NCBI GenBank assembly: GCA_021521415.1
Contig: JAIQDT010002840.1
Location: forward strand, 1 to 64,000
Direction of reading: 5' to 3'
Origin: Bidens hawaiensis
Taxonomy: Eukaryota > Streptophyta > Magnoliopsida > Asterales > Asteraceae
DNA length: 64,000 bases
Shown one piece after another: positions 12,739 through 24,640 of the stretch; position 1 is the stretch's first letter, and every line of letters starts with the position of its first letter. The notes below the pieces were generated by a model. It was not told where the DNA came from. It did no database searches and was given only the letters and a program-made list of their open reading frames with translations. Made by a program: the position numbers and the translations under genes.

Positions 12739-14213
12739 GTTGATAGCCGAAAGACAATGGTACATGCACCAGTCAGCCGATATCCTGATGGTTGAGTGTT
12801 ATGTGCCTTATGTCCAATGCTTGATGCAGAACTACTATCGAGTCGGAGGGTCTCACCGGAAGCAGCCTCTATATCCCTATGGGTAGAGGTAAGACTGTCT
12901 ACATCTTACCCTCCTCAGATCATACCATAGCTTTGCTATTGGTGGGATATACCGAGTACGATGATGTTAATGATGATAACGACGACGACGACGACGACGT
13001 TTATTTATTTTTTTTTGTTTTGAAAAGTGTTGGAAATTGATTTTTGAATATGGGATTTATAGTTTAGGATTATTTTTTGAGTTGAAATTATATTTTAGAA
13101 ACCGGTTCAAGTTGACATGTATTACCGGTTGTACTAGTACTGTGTGTCAGCTGACCCGATACGATATATAAACATGTTTTTAAAACATTGTTCGTTATAG
13201 CGGCGTGATCTGGAATATAAGATTTTGGGCATGTTACAGTATGATTCCATGGGTTATTTACTTTATTAAGGTATGAGTCGTGATTGCTCAAGCCCATATC
13301 GATTACTTGGTATAGTTTGGATAAGGATTGGGTCAAATTATATGACACTTACAAAACTCGCTGGGCTCAAGAGTAATGGAAGTTTTAATGGTTGGGAACT
13401 TGGGGTATAAATAAGTCCAATTATAATGAGTGGGGTGCTCTTCGGGTTTGTTTTTCGAGTTTCGGGTTTCTCGGGTCGTGTTCTTCGGGTTTCATTTGAA
13501 TTTTAAATCCGAAACCCAACCCAAATCCCTCACGGCTTTTTCGTGTTTGGGTTATTTTGGGTTCGGGTTTTTACGGGTTGTGTTAATCAGGTTTTGGGTA
13601 TCTAAGAAAAACAAAGGGGGAAAAAAAGCTACAACGTGAAAACTAAAACAACATATTTTTTCTTTACTCGTTACATAAATAACTAAATAATAAACAAAAA
13701 TAACCCAATAAAACAACATATTCCTCTATTACGGGTGTTGGGTGTTATTAGCCATAAATATAAAAGATATATAATAAATAGTCGATCAACCATAATAGAT
13801 GGAACATGTGGAATGCATAGAATGTTTCGTATACGGCGTATAAACCAAAAAATAATAATATCATATTATTAAACAAATAGTTTAATCGGGTTTTCCGGGT
13901 TGACCCGAAACCTAGAATTCAAACCCAGAAACCAACTTTAATTACTTCTGTTCGGGTTTCAAGTTTTTTTGGGTCGGGTAAGATTGAGTTTTCTTTGGTT
14001 GGGTTTTGGGTATAAGTGACAACACTATGTGGCATGAACCGGGGGATATTGGGCTTTTCCTGATATGTACATTTTAATAACCAGTTGGGCCGGGCTTGTC
14101 GGCCAAATCATTAATCCATGGAAAGGTAAATATTGGCAAGTCACCAATTCTAGAGGTGAGCGAGTTTGTTGTTCTAAAGAAATCAATTCATGATGGTGAA
14201 TGTGTTTATGCAG
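12739..14213. other. Intergenic sequence with GGGTTTCGGG-type degenerate repeats
   Basis: I see no gene. There is a GAC microsatellite at about 12978-12999. Between about 13430 and 14030 the sequence is full of GGGTTTCGGGTT-like words on one side and AACCCGAAACC-like words on the other, as in degenerate foldback repeats. The reading frame at 13430-13639 follows this bias. Confidence 0.5.
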
Positions 14214-14480
14214 GGGCGGACCTACCCCTACAGAGTATAGGGGTCGGCCGACCCCTGTGAAAAAAACAAAAATAGTGTTATTATAGGGTTAAAATCCTGA
14301 TCGACATTTGTGAAATTTTGACACTGATCCCTGTGGAAATTTGAAAATTTGATGGGTGATGTAAGAAAAGTAGAAGAAAGAGTCCAGAAAATTTTTCTGT
14401 GAACTCAGATATCTGTGCACCTATCTAAGTTCGGGGTTTCTGTGCACCTCTACTAGGAGTCGGGAGGTGCAATTTTACAA
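14214..14480 (+). mobile_element. Left end of a second hAT-like element of the 10870 family
   Basis: CAGGGGCGGACCTA at 14214 resembles the TIR at 10870. The sequence behind it (GGTCGGCCGACCCCTG, then ACCCCTGTGAAATTT-like words and TCCAGAAAATTTTTCTG) parallels 10903-11060. No matching right end or TSD was found downstream, so the copy appears truncated or its right end is too diverged. Confidence 0.5.
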
Positions 14481-15542
14481 GCCAAGGATTATTTGGTTCC
14501 CTAGATGTTTTAAACTTTGGATTTGTACAGTCTACATTATAGGTTTTACCGTGCTAATTATATGTCTAGAGTTGTTTTGGATCATAAATGGGCCAAGTTG
14601 TTTACCCATGTTTAGGCCTATTTTAGTAGGTTTGGTCCCAACCAAATTAGGTTGGGAACCAGTTTAAAAGGGGTTTGAACAATCCTATGCGGACCAATTT
14701 TGGATGAAAAAACAGTTTTTTTACATTTTTTTTTCCAAATCGGTTCGGATTCGAAACCGGTTTGATGAATTGGTAACGAACCGGCAGGTTGGGTCGCATC
14801 CAAACCATTTTTTTGGTAGTAAAGTGGGTTAGGTTACAAACTGGGTTGGCGGGTCCAAAGCGGTTTTTTAACATCTTTATCAGTAGGTGTGAGCAGGAGG
14901 ACTATATTGGGGGACATCTCCCGAGATTAACTATTTTATGTTTTCTTGTAATTTTTCTTTAATAAGTTTATAAAAGTTTGTCAGGTTTTGTTTCTTTACC
15001 CAAAAAAATACAACATTTAAGAAAATTTTAACTAGAAAGCTCTTAAAACAAACCTTCAATCGGTAACAAGTTGCAGCATGTAGGAAGTGATTATCGTTAG
15101 CAAGATGGCTAAACAGTTTTGTAATATAAGCCCTTTTAATGTATTTTTCAAATATAAATGTTAATTTGGTTATTAATTGGATAAGCTTTTTACAACATAA
15201 TTGAACCAATTATCCGGAATTATACATGGTGATAAGGTGATGCACAGTGATAAACATATTAGATATGCTGTACCTATCATTACATCATTTTTATTAAATA
15301 TATAACCCTTAACTTATTAGATAAATTACTATAACCTCTTAACATTATATACATATTAGTCCCTACAACATTTTTTTTCACTTAGTAGTCTTCACTACAT
15401 ATATCAAATTAAAAACTATCAAGTATTACTATTAATTTATTTTGTTTAGTATTAATATTGTAAATACTTATAATATCTATTTTTTAATTTTAATAGTATA
15501 TATATTTATAATATCCTTATTTTACCTCTTTATCTTTTACAA

Positions 15543-15730
15543 AATAAACCCTAAACTCGAAAACCAAAAACCCTAAACCCGAACCATAAACCCGAAACCC
15601 TAAACCTGAAACCCGAAACCAGAAAACCTGAATCCGAAATCCTAAACCCGAAAACCTAAAACCTAAACCCGAACCCTAAACCCTAAGCCCGAAACCCTAA
15701 ACCCGAACCCTAAACTCGAAATCATAAAAA
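15543..15730. repeat. Degenerate telomere-like CCCTAAA/CCCGAAA repeats
   Basis: About 190 bp are built from variants of AAACCCTAAACCCGAA in one orientation. Plant telomeres are (CCCTAAA)n on this strand, and here the exact heptamer is mixed with CCCGAAA, CCTGAAA and similar variants. This looks like an old interstitial or telomere-like simple repeat, not a chromosome end. Confidence 0.7.
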
Positions 15731-16504
15731 AACGCAACTTGTAAAAAAAATAATATAAAATTCTTATTTTTGTGCTAATATGGTAATTATACAATTTCAA
15801 TAGGTGATATGAAAATTGGTTTTTCCAGAGAGGGGTATGACAAGCAACCAGGGGGGTACGTTTAGCCTGACCCTCAAAGAAATTTTAGCTTGATAAGTTT
15901 TATGTCATAATAATTGAATAAGCCAGTAGCAAAATATGACACGCAATTTGATTTTGTATACTTGACTTCTAAGTAGCAAGTAGACAAATGCATGATGCAC
16001 ATAATGATGTATTTGATTATCAGATAACAGACTTTTAAGTAGCAAGCCAAATACATTGGTGTTGATAACAGATTAATTGACCTCTAAGTAACACGTAGCC
16101 AAGTACGTATAGTGCACATAGTGATGTATTTGATAACTGAATAATCGACCTCTAAGTATTCCAATTTAATGACGAACATATATATTCTAATCGAATAATT
16201 TTCCGAGAGAAAGCAAATGAAGTAAGACTAAGAAATTTGATATCATCATGTTAAAGTTGGTTTTATTTGTAGGTTTTATCTTTAAGAACATATTAAGTAA
16301 AATAAATGCCCGCTCTACAAGTCTTCTTGCTTCTACTTATTTTCTAATCAACATAAAATAAACCAACACGTAGTGTTGTAGTTATCGCTTCTAATCACTC
16401 TTGTTCAACAAACAACAAATATACTAGGTAAAATCTCACTTAAACAAATATATTGATAGAGTCTATAAAAGGTAAGATGAGAGCAAACTTTTGCTCAAAA
16501 GTTT

Positions 16505-16693
16505 GGGGTGTTTGGGATTGCTTATTTTTACCAACTTATAACTTTTAAATCTTTGGAAAAGTAATAAGGTGTTTGGGATTACTTATATTGTGAGAGGAAA
16601 AGTTTCATAAGGAGGCAAAAACAACCGGTTTTGTAACTTATTAACTTAATGAAAAGTTATAAGGAGGCAAAAACAAGGAATCCTAAACACCCC
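16505..16693. mobile_element. MITE with GGGGTGTTTGG...CCTAAACACCCC ends
   Basis: The 189-bp segment opens GGGGTGTTTGGGATT and closes AATCCTAAACACCCC. An internal GTGTTTGGGATTACTT and two copies of AAGGAGGCAAAAACAA lie between. Flanks are T-rich and no unambiguous TSD can be called, so the superfamily is open. Confidence 0.55.
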
Positions 16694-16875
16694 TTTTATA
16701 TATTCTAAACAAAATATAACAATACAAGTAACATGAAGTGGAGCTAAAGGTAACATTGAAAGAGAAAAAGGTAATAACATTTCCTAGCAATGGTGATATA
16801 TACAAGTATCAATAACAAACACAGTTGTGCACTTACTAGTAATAGTGATTTGTACACTTACTAGTAATAGCAGTA

Positions 16876-16923
<48 letters not shown>

Positions 16924-17737
16924 GAGGGGGGTTGGGTTGATAAAAATAGCACTAAAGGAAAACTACCTTTAAAGTAACGATACGAAAAGGAAAACTAAAG
17001 TTAAGGAAAAAAAGTGTTAGCACCTTAAAGAAAAAATTCAGACAAATCTGGATGCTTTAAAAAAATTCATAACTTTTTTCCTTTTCTTGTTACACCATTT
17101 TTTTCACAATGTGACTCAAAAATAAGGTTGGCAATTTAGACATGTATACGAATACCATATACGAACCTACATGATTTTAACATGTATTGTGTATGACTTT
17201 AACAAAATTCATGTACAAACCGTGTTGACACGAATCGACATGTTAATGTTCGTGTCTAAACAGGTAAAATATCCGTTAGTACCTGATTAGATTTTTTCTA
17301 ACTAAAAATATATATAATAATATAATAGGTATTGTACCCTAACTACTTAACCATAATTCTTTTACACCCATACCATACCGTCATCCGTCCGTCGACACTG
17401 CAACGGCGCACCCAGTATGTACTGCCACATCTCCTGTCTACCTCCTCGCACACCCTGCAGCGGTACCACCGCCTTCCCATCAGTCGGTCTTCCCATCAGG
17501 CGTCGTCGCCTACAACCGGTTGTCTTTTAAGGTACCTTAATCGAACTATCTTCTGCTTCAGCTATAGTTATTCGCGCTTAACAAGTATACATGGTATTAA
17601 CAGGTTCATGTTCGTATTTGGGAAACCAGTACACGAAAGGTTTTATGTCGTGTACATGTTTACAAATTTCATATTTGTTTCTTATTATGCACGGATATAC
17701 ACAATATGTCAGTCCTGCTTTAACCTTACAATTGGGA

Positions 17738-18396
17738 TGTGACGATGGGGGTAGCCCAAAGCCCAATAAAATGACTTTCACACATTAACACTAAAAAGGT
17801 TAAATGGTTAAGAGGTTCGTCAACCGCCAATTCACGAGAACAAGTACATGAACAGTAAAAAGCATGTAACAGTAACACATCACATCACTGATTACTTGTA
17901 CAAGTCTCTCAGCCATATAAAAGACACATGCTCAGAAAGTATACTATTAATCACAGGTCAAAAACCTTCCGCGCCTAAAAAGGTCAGCCCTCTACTGCAA
18001 CAAGGATTCACTAGTCTAACCACGGGACAAAAACCTTACATTTCTTCCACTATATAAGAAATGTAACTCAGTCATAACAAACACACCAGATCTGGGAGTT
18101 AACTTACACTCTCTGATCTTCACTTCTTCCTTGAGAACTTACACTTTGCATGTTTATTTCTTACTTCAAAAATAACATAACTCACTAAGAATCGACATCC
18201 AAGAACCACCTCTTGCATCTCGGTCTTGGATCCTTAGTGAACCATAACAAATAACAACTAAACTAGTGAGCCTCTCTCTACGTTTTGCAAACGTAGAGGG
18301 ACCCGACGACCTACGTTAGGTTAACCGGAACCCTTGAAGCCTGTTAGCCTAACCAGTCTATTCACTATCATTGGTCTTGTAATTGTTGTAGCAACA
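17738..18396 (+). mobile_element. 5' LTR of the Tat-type Ty3/gypsy element
   Basis: The right border is well set: sequence ends GTAGCAACA and is followed two bases later by the primer-binding site. The left border is placed at TGTGACGATGGG because it gives a TG...CA LTR of 659 bp, but with no second LTR in the window this start is an inference. A TATATAA box lies at 18051-18057. A palindrome around CTACGTTTTGCAAACGTAGAG (about 18278-18298) lies in the likely transcribed part. Confidence 0.6.
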
Positions 18397-18398
18397 AG

Positions 18399-18416
18399 TT
18401 GGCGCCCACTGTGGGG
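18399..18416 (+). other. Primer-binding site of the Tat-type element
   Basis: TTGGCGCCCACTGTGGGG lies two bases after the LTR end. TTGGCGCC-starting sites just inside the 5' LTR are usual for plant non-chromovirus gypsy elements, where a tRNA 3' end primes minus-strand synthesis. The exact primer tRNA was not determined. Confidence 0.7.
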
Positions 18417-18476
18417 CTACGCCCCTTACTTTATCTTATAGACCAGTAGTGTAGCTCCATTTTCATCAAAATCATC

Positions 18477-19960
18477 ATGTCGGAAAGTGAATCTCCCGAA
18501 GAAGTTGACCAAGTGTCAAGAACACCGACACCAAATGCTAGCCAGCAAAATCCGGCTGCGACCACGCCTCTTTTCACTCCTGGAGGTACTCCGACGGGAA
18601 CTTTGTTCCTCGAGTTTTCATCTTTCCAAACTCCAGCCCCTTCAGGATCTGGAGTTTCTTCTCCTCACGTAGGAGTCACAAACATCTCAGAGCATGTCGA
18701 CTTGACACCGGAAGGGTATCACGACATTTCTTACAACTAAGATCTCTTCTTAACCAACACGTGAGCCAAGAAAGAGAAAAAGGGATAAGAATAAGGCTGG
18801 ATTATGACGATCTGGAACCCTCACTGTCACTCGGACCTCCACCTTCCCCTTTTACCAGCTCACGACCAGCTGCTTCTCATTTGGAAGGTGGTCCAAGTGT
18901 GACCTGCCAGCCTTTTAACCCAACTCCTTATGCCTACAGGAGGCCAAGCCCAATGGCCTTCCCTTTGTTCACTTCACAACCCCTAGGGCATGAAACCACT
19001 CTCGAACAAATATGGCAGTCACCAGCTTCAAGTGTTCCTCCTCCTACAACCACTACATGGGAGCAGCCCATGACGGTCTTGCCCTTGGCTCAGAGTGCAG
19101 CAATGAGCACCACCATGGGAATAAACCAAATAGCCGCAACTACTGAAAGCCTTCAAGGCTTTAACCTCATGACTCAGATGATGGCTCAAATGATGGCACA
19201 CTTCCCTTGGAGCCAGCTCATCAACCAAGCGCTGAGTACTCACCAAGGAGCAACAAGTCATAATCTCGCTACAAGGGTAGAAGAAGACCTTGAAAAGCCC
19301 TACAAGCCCGGTAACCTATCTTGTTTCTCTCAACAAATCGCCGATTATGACTCTCAAACGAAAATCAAGATGTCATCCCATATAAACACATATGATGGGA
19401 CCGAGGATCCCGAAGACCACCTCCAGATCTTTACCAATGTTGCCAGAATTGAAAAGTGGTCCCACGCTGAATGTTGTTTAATGTTCATGCAAACACTTGT
19501 CAGATCAGTCAGGATATGGTTCAACGACCTTCTGGCCCAAAGCGTTCGAAGCTTCGATGATCTGAGCAAAGGATTATTAGCCAACTTTTCACAACAAATG
19601 AGGTACGTCAAGGATGCCACAGTAATTTTTCAGATAAAACAAAAAGATGATGAAAACATTCGAGAATTCATTGAAAGATATGAGAAGTAAGGATTGACAT
19701 ATGTGGGGGCCAACGAAAAATGAGGGTGGCAGGCTTCATGAACGCCATCACCTCCAAATACCTCACAAGGGAGTTTAACAAGCGCATGCCTAAAACCCTT
19801 GAAGAAGCTCTCGAACTAGCTGAGGCTCATATCCGAGGAAAAGAGGCCGTTGATATCAAAGAAAAAAGAAAAATAGCTCATAGTTGGTGAGGCAACGGCC
19901 CCAACCGAAAGAGAGGGAACTTCAGTCCCTATGATAAACATCCAAGGAGCTCAGATCAAC
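18477..19960 (+). pseudogene. Tat-type Ty3/gypsy gag (broken)
   Basis: The reading frame opens at the ATG at 18477 with a Ser/Thr/Pro-rich head (MSESESPEEVDQ...) and stops at 18738-18740. It resumes at about 18761 and runs to a stop at 19688-19690. The second part holds the retrotransposon gag domain: a proline-rich linker followed by the region YDGTEDPEDHLQIFTN ... WFNDLL ... FSQQM, typical of the Retrotrans_gag family. A third piece (about 19720-19890) continues in another frame with the FMNAITSKYLTREFNKRMP stretch. Gag packages the element RNA in the particle. At least three stops or shifts separate the pieces, so no functional Gag can be made from this copy. Confidence 0.85.
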
Positions 19961-20668
19961 GAAGGCCTGAAGGTCGGAACCTTCCAAGCAGGGAAAAGAC
20001 TGTGAACTTCATAACTCTAACCAAATCCCCTCAGGAGATCCTTGCCACCGAAGAAGTGAAACACAGCTTTCGACCTCCTCGACCCTTGACCAAAAGAAAG
20101 AAAAACAAAAGCTCCACCCAGTTCTGTGAGTTCCACGAAGAGAAAGGTCACCACACCAACGATTGTTTTTAATTCAAAAGAAGAATTGAGGAAGCTGTTA
20201 AGTCCAGAGAATTGGCCCATTAGGTAAAGGGGGTCAAGGACAAGTTGGCCGAAAGAAAAAACAAAGAAGTGAATATAGACCAAGGTGTTCCCCACAAATG
20301 ACAACGCTTGGAGGCTTGTGAGCTTCAATGCATCTGCTTCCCACCACCTCAAGGTGACTTACTCTCAAACCCTTTGGTGGTAGAAGCGAACGTGGGAACA
20401 ATCAAAACAAACAAAGCCTACATTGACACAAGGACAGCCACAGAAATCATGTTTGAAAAGTTCTTCAACCAACTAAGCAAGGAAGAACGTTCAAGGCTTC
20501 AACCCTTCGGGTCATCTATAAAAGGTATCGCCGATATACTCTTAAATCCTTTGGGCCAACTAACCCTTGATGTCTGGTATATTGAAGGCAAGATGAAGAA
20601 AATCAAACCACTCACTTTTGTGGTTATCAACATACCTTCCAACTATGATGTAATCATAGGAAGGCCAT
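19961..20668 (+). pseudogene. CCHC knuckle and protease segment, first copy of an internal tandem duplication
   Basis: This ~708-bp copy and the next one both begin GAAGGCCTGAAGGTCGG and run through the gag zinc knuckle (CEFHEEKGHHTNDC) into the aspartic protease region and a VIIGRP end. In this copy the knuckle is followed by a stop (TTTTAATTC where copy 2 has TTTCAACTC) and further stops (CCCATTAGG, CACAAATGA). The protease active-site triplet expected to be D-T-G reads D-T-R. Copy 1 retains TATEIMFEKFF after it. The duplication means the ancestral pol frame is repeated once within the element. Confidence 0.85.
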
Positions 20669-21609
20669 GAAGGCCTGAAGGTCGGAACCTTCCAAGCAGG
20701 GAAAAGACTGTGAACTTCATAGCTCTAACCAAATCCCCTCAGGAGATCCTTGCCACCGAAGAAGTGAAACATAGCTTTCGACCTCCTCGACCCTTGACCA
20801 AAAGAAAGAAAAACGAAAGCTCCACCCAGTTCTGTGAGTTCTACGAAGAGAAAGGTCACCACACCAACGATTGCTTTCAACTCAAAAGAAGAATTGAGGA
20901 AGCTGTTAAGTCCGGAGAATTGGCCCATTTGGTAAAGGGGGTCAAGGACAAGATGGCCGAAAGAAAAAACAAAGAAGTGAATATGGTGAATATAGACCAA
21001 GGTGTTCCCCACAAACTACAAAGCTTGGAGGCTTGTGAGCTTCAATGCGTTTGCTTCCCGCCACCTCAAGGTGACTTACTCTCAAACCCTTTGGTGGTAG
21101 AAGCGAACGTGGGAACAATCAAAACAAACAAAGCCTACATTGACACATGGGCAACCACATAAATCATGTTTGAAAAGTTCTTCAACCAACTAAGCAAGGA
21201 AGAACGTTCAAGGCTTCAACCCTTCGGGTCATCTATAAAAGGTATCGCCGATATACTCTTAAAGCCTTTGGGCCAACTAACCCTTGATGTCTGGTATAGT
21301 GAAGGCAAGATGAAGAAAATCAAACCACTCACTTATGTGGTTATCAACATACCTTCCAACTATGATGTAATCATAGGAAGGCCAGGACAATGTGCGTTCA
21401 ACATGACTGTCTCGGTTGGTCAAGGTGCCGTAAATTTTCCCACCGAGAGGGTAATTGCAACCCTTCAACCCACCCAAGAGGTTTACACGGTTGAAAGGGA
21501 AAGTTCAAAAAATGAAGACGACGAACAAGGCTTGATCATAAACCCCAAGTATCCTGAACAAAAGGTACGGGTAAACACGAGCCTTTCCAAAGAAACTCTC
21601 TCACCTTGA
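20669..21609 (+). pseudogene. CCHC knuckle and protease segment, second copy
   Basis: The copy spans 20669 to about 21384 and then continues into unique sequence to a stop at 21607-21609. The frame 20710-21162 is open through the CCHC knuckle (CEFYEEKGHHTNDCF) and reads LVVEANVGTIKTNKAYIDTW at the protease site, so the D-T-G glycine is lost here as well, by a different change. A TAA directly follows at 21160-21162. The frame 21166-21609 covers the rest of the protease (VVINIPSNYDVIIGRPG). Compared with copy 1, copy 2 has a small in-frame insertion (VNMVNID against VNID). Which copy is original is not clear. Confidence 0.85.
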
Positions 21610-23040
21610 AAAGCTGTTGATACACTATATCGATGTCTTTTCTTGGTGCCCGGAAGATATGAAGGGCATTCCTCGAAGCATTGCAGAGCATGAGCTAAAA
21701 ATACCCCCCGATGTCAAGCCTTTTGTCCAAAAGAAGCGGAGCCTAGCTCCTGAACGAAGCTTGGCAGCATGCCAAGAGGTTGAAAAGCTTGTCCTAGCCG
21801 GGATCCTACGTGAGGTCAAATATCAGTCTTGGATTGCTAATCCAGTCATGGTTCGAAAGCCCGACAAGTCTTGAAGGATGTGCATCGACTTCAAAGACTT
21901 GAACAAAGCATGCTCGAAGGATTTCTATCCCTTACCCGAGATAGACCTCAAGGTTGACTCTTTAACCAGCCATCCCTTTAAGTGTTTTCTCGACGCTTAC
22001 AAGGGTTATCATCATTCTCATGAAAGTAGAAGATGAAGAAAAAACCTCATTCCACACGGACAAGGGTATTTTTTTTATCAAAAGATGCCTTTTGGTCTAA
22101 GAAATGCCGGAGCAACCTATCAATGTTTGGTTGATAAAGCATTTTCCAGCCAAATTGGCAAAAACATGGAAGCTTATGTCGATGATATGGTAATCAAAAG
22201 CAAGACTGAGCATCAAATGCTTGATGATGTACAAGAAACCTTCCAAAGCCTGAGGAAGATCAACATGAAGCTCAACCCCGGAAAATGTTCATTCGGTTTT
22301 GAAGAAGGCCAGTTTTTGGGACACATCGTAGGGAAGCAGAGTATAAAAGCCAATCCCAACAAAGTCAAGGTTGTTCTTGAAACTAAATCTCCACAAAGCA
22401 AAAAAGAAGTGGAGAGTCTGAACGGAAGGCTTGCAGCCTTGAAGTGTTTTACCAACAAGCTCGCTGAGAAATCCCTACCCTTCTTCAAAACACTAAAGGG
22501 TTGCACAAATAAAAAAGACTTCAGGTGGACGAAAGAAGCGGAAGAAGCCTTCAATCAAATGAAGCAACACTTGGCTTCACTTCCAGCTATTGCAGCCCCC
22601 GAAACGGGAGAACTGATCTCTGTCTATCTCTCGGTCGCTGAAGAAGCATTAAGCGCGGTCATAACCATCGAACGAAACAAAGTTCAGGTACCCGTTTATT
22701 TCTTTAGTAAAACGTTAAAACTAGCAGAGATCAAATATCCACCGTTGGGAAAACTTGCTCTGGCCTTAATTCAAACTGCCAGAAGGCTTAGAAGGTACTT
22801 TCAAGCACACCTTATACAAGTGGTCACCGACCAACCCATCAAGAGTGTGCTTGAAAAGCCAGAAAATTTAGGCCGATTAGCCAAATGCGCTCTGGAACTA
22901 GGTGAACACAACATCACCTATGTCCCAAGAAAAGTTGTCAAAGCCCAAGTCTTGGCGGATTTCATTGTAGAAATCCCGAAGCAAGTCATTCCGGAAATAC
23001 ATACAACTGTCACTAACCTTCTGACCCTGAAGCCTGGAAG
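21610..23040 (+). pseudogene. Ty3/gypsy reverse transcriptase and RNase H (broken)
   Basis: Reverse transcriptase starts in the frame 21617-21874 (IHYIDVFSWCPEDMKGIPR, then KKRSLAPER and ANPVMVRKPDKS), is cut by a TGA at 21872-21874, continues as RMCIDFKDLNKACSKDFYPLPEID, shifts frame near 22010-22085, and resumes at 22085 with MPFGLRNAGATYQ and the catalytic YVDDMVIKS box at about 22175. The connection and first RNase H domain follow (FRWTKEAEEAFNQMKQHL; VYFFSKTLKLAEIKYPPLGKLALAL; YFQAHLIQVVTDQPIKSVL). RT copies the element RNA into DNA in the cytoplasmic particle. Stops and a shift make this copy non-functional. Confidence 0.9.
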
Positions 23041-23610
23041 CTTTTTACCGATGGAGCTTCCAGCATTGAAGGGTCAGGAGCTGAGCTCATTTTAATCAAC
23101 CCTGAAGGGTTGGAATTCACATATGCTCTCCGACTTGAATTTCATACCACCAACAACGAAGCTGAATATGAAACATTGATCGCTGGTCTGAAAATTGCCA
23201 AGGAGATGAAGATCTAAAAACTACAAGTCTTCACAGACTCGTTTCTTGTTTTAAGTCAAATCAATAATAGCTATGTAGCAAAAGAGCCCAACATGAAGAA
23301 GTATCGTCAAAAGACAAAGGAATTGATGAACACGTTTCAAGAATGCACTATCAAACAAGTCCCAAGATCAAAAAACAAAAGAGCCGATGCCCTGAGCAAA
23401 CTTGCATCGCTCACATTTGCACACCTCACCAAGAAAGTATTGGTAGAAGTTTTGAAAACTCCCTCAATTCAAAAATTGGAGGTTCAAGATGTAATCACTG
23501 AAGAATGTCCCAATTGGATGACTCCCATAGAAAAGTTCCTCAAAAATGGTGAGTTACTTTGGATCAGACAGAGGCTGAAAGGGTTCGAATCAAGTCCCGA
23601 CAGTATGTGA
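23035..23610 (+). pseudogene. Second, archaeal-type RNase H domain (aRNH) of the Tat element
   Basis: After the ordinary RNase H comes FTDGASSIEGSGAELILINPEGLEF, then a NNEAEYETLIAGLKIAKEMKI stretch, a stop at about 23216, and LQVFTDSFLVLSQINN. The last part lies in the frame 23293-23610 (RSKNKRADALSKLASL). The D...E...D spacing and the FTDGAS / NNEAEYE / TDS blocks are those of the additional RNase H that Tat-lineage elements acquired. It would remove the RNA strand or primer during reverse transcription. Stops at about 23093 and 23216 break it. Confidence 0.82.
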
Positions 23611-24640
23611 TGCAAGGAGAAACCCTTTATATAAAAGGCTACCTTGCACCACTACTAAGATGTGTGGGCCCTGAACAAAGTCAATATCTGATCAAAGAGG
23701 TTCAGAAGGGGATATGTGGAGCTCATTTTGGGCCAAGAACGGTGGTTGCAAAATTGATGAACCTTGGATACTTCTGGCCCACGATGCACCGAGATGCAAC
23801 ATAACAACTAAAGAAATGTGAAGCTTGTCAAATTCATGCACCGGTTCCAAAAGCCCTAAACATGATCTAGTTCCCATCTCCTCGGCTTGGCCATTCTACA
23901 AGTGGGGAATGGATGTCGTTGTTCCATTCCCACCAGCCAAGGGTGGGGTAAAATTTATGTTAGTAGCCGTGGACTACTTCACCAAGTGGCCTGAATTCAA
24001 ACCACTTGCAAAAATAACGGGCAAACAAGTCATCAACTTTGTATGGGAAAGCATCATTTGTCGCTATGGGTTGCCAGAAGTGTTGGTCACGGATAATGGG
24101 AAACAATTTGCTGAGAAGCCTTTTAGCACATGGTGCAAGGAACTCAGAATCACCCAAGTGTTCAGCTCAGTTGCATACCCACAATCCAACGGCCAAGTTG
24201 AAAGAACAAACAGAACTATTGTGGAAGGAATCAAAGCAATGTTGGGAAGACATGACAACAATTGGCTTGAAGAACTCCCAAATGTTCAATGGGCAATAAG
24301 AACGACCGAAAAAACAAGCCACAAATGAACACCTTACAGCTTAGTGTTCGGATCGGAAGCTGTAATCCTAGCAGAAGTCGGAGTTGTGACTCAAGGAACA
24401 CTCAACATGGACCTAGAATCAAACAACAATGAGACCATGTTGAACTTGCAACTCCTTGAAGAAATCCGTGACCAAGCCGCAGTACAAGAGGCTAAGTACA
24501 AACAAAAAATGGAAGCTTATTACAATGCAAGAGTGAAACATGAACGTTTCAGGCCAAGAGATCTTGTACTCCGAAACGAGGCCAACAAGAAAGAAAACCA
24601 AGGAAAACTCGGCCCAAAGTGGGAAGGATGAAGCTCACAA
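23559..24640 (+). pseudogene. Ty3/gypsy integrase (broken; DD35E residues kept)
   Basis: The N-terminal zinc-binding region is in 23559-23804 (GICGAHFGPRTVVAKLMNLGYFWPTMHRDAT), ending in a TAA, and resumes as KKCEACQIHAPVPK after it. The catalytic core is in 23825-24328: WGMDVVVPFP, AVDYFTKW, VTDNGKQF and NGQVERTNR, with exactly 35 residues between the second Asp and the Glu. A TGA ends it at 24326-24328, and the C-terminal part follows at 24344-24631 (MFGSEAVILAEVGV; KHERFRPRDLVLRNE). Integrase joins element cDNA to the chromosome. The catalytic residues are all present but the frame is interrupted several times. Confidence 0.9.

Larger units (their letters stand above)
14481..17737. other. 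Intergenic, with MITE, microsatellite and telomere-like repeats
   Basis: No protein-coding gene is supported. Degenerate repeats of about 100 bp around CTAAGTAGCAAG lie at about 15960-16155. A TA microsatellite of about 40 bp lies at 16880-16920. Sequence from about 17130 to 17735 contains inverted pieces (GTATACGAATACC near 17142 against a TACATGGTATT stretch near 17588) suggestive of a decayed foldback. The frames at 17332-17742 have no recognisable domain. Confidence 0.5.

Noticed and set aside
15543..15730. True telomere or chromosome end
   Set aside because: Repeats are degenerate, short and flanked by ordinary sequence on both sides.
17332..17788. Overlapping reading frames of 136, 67 and 65 codons
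   Set aside because: They overlap in several frames on both strands, lack recognisable domains, and lie in sequence with foldback character.
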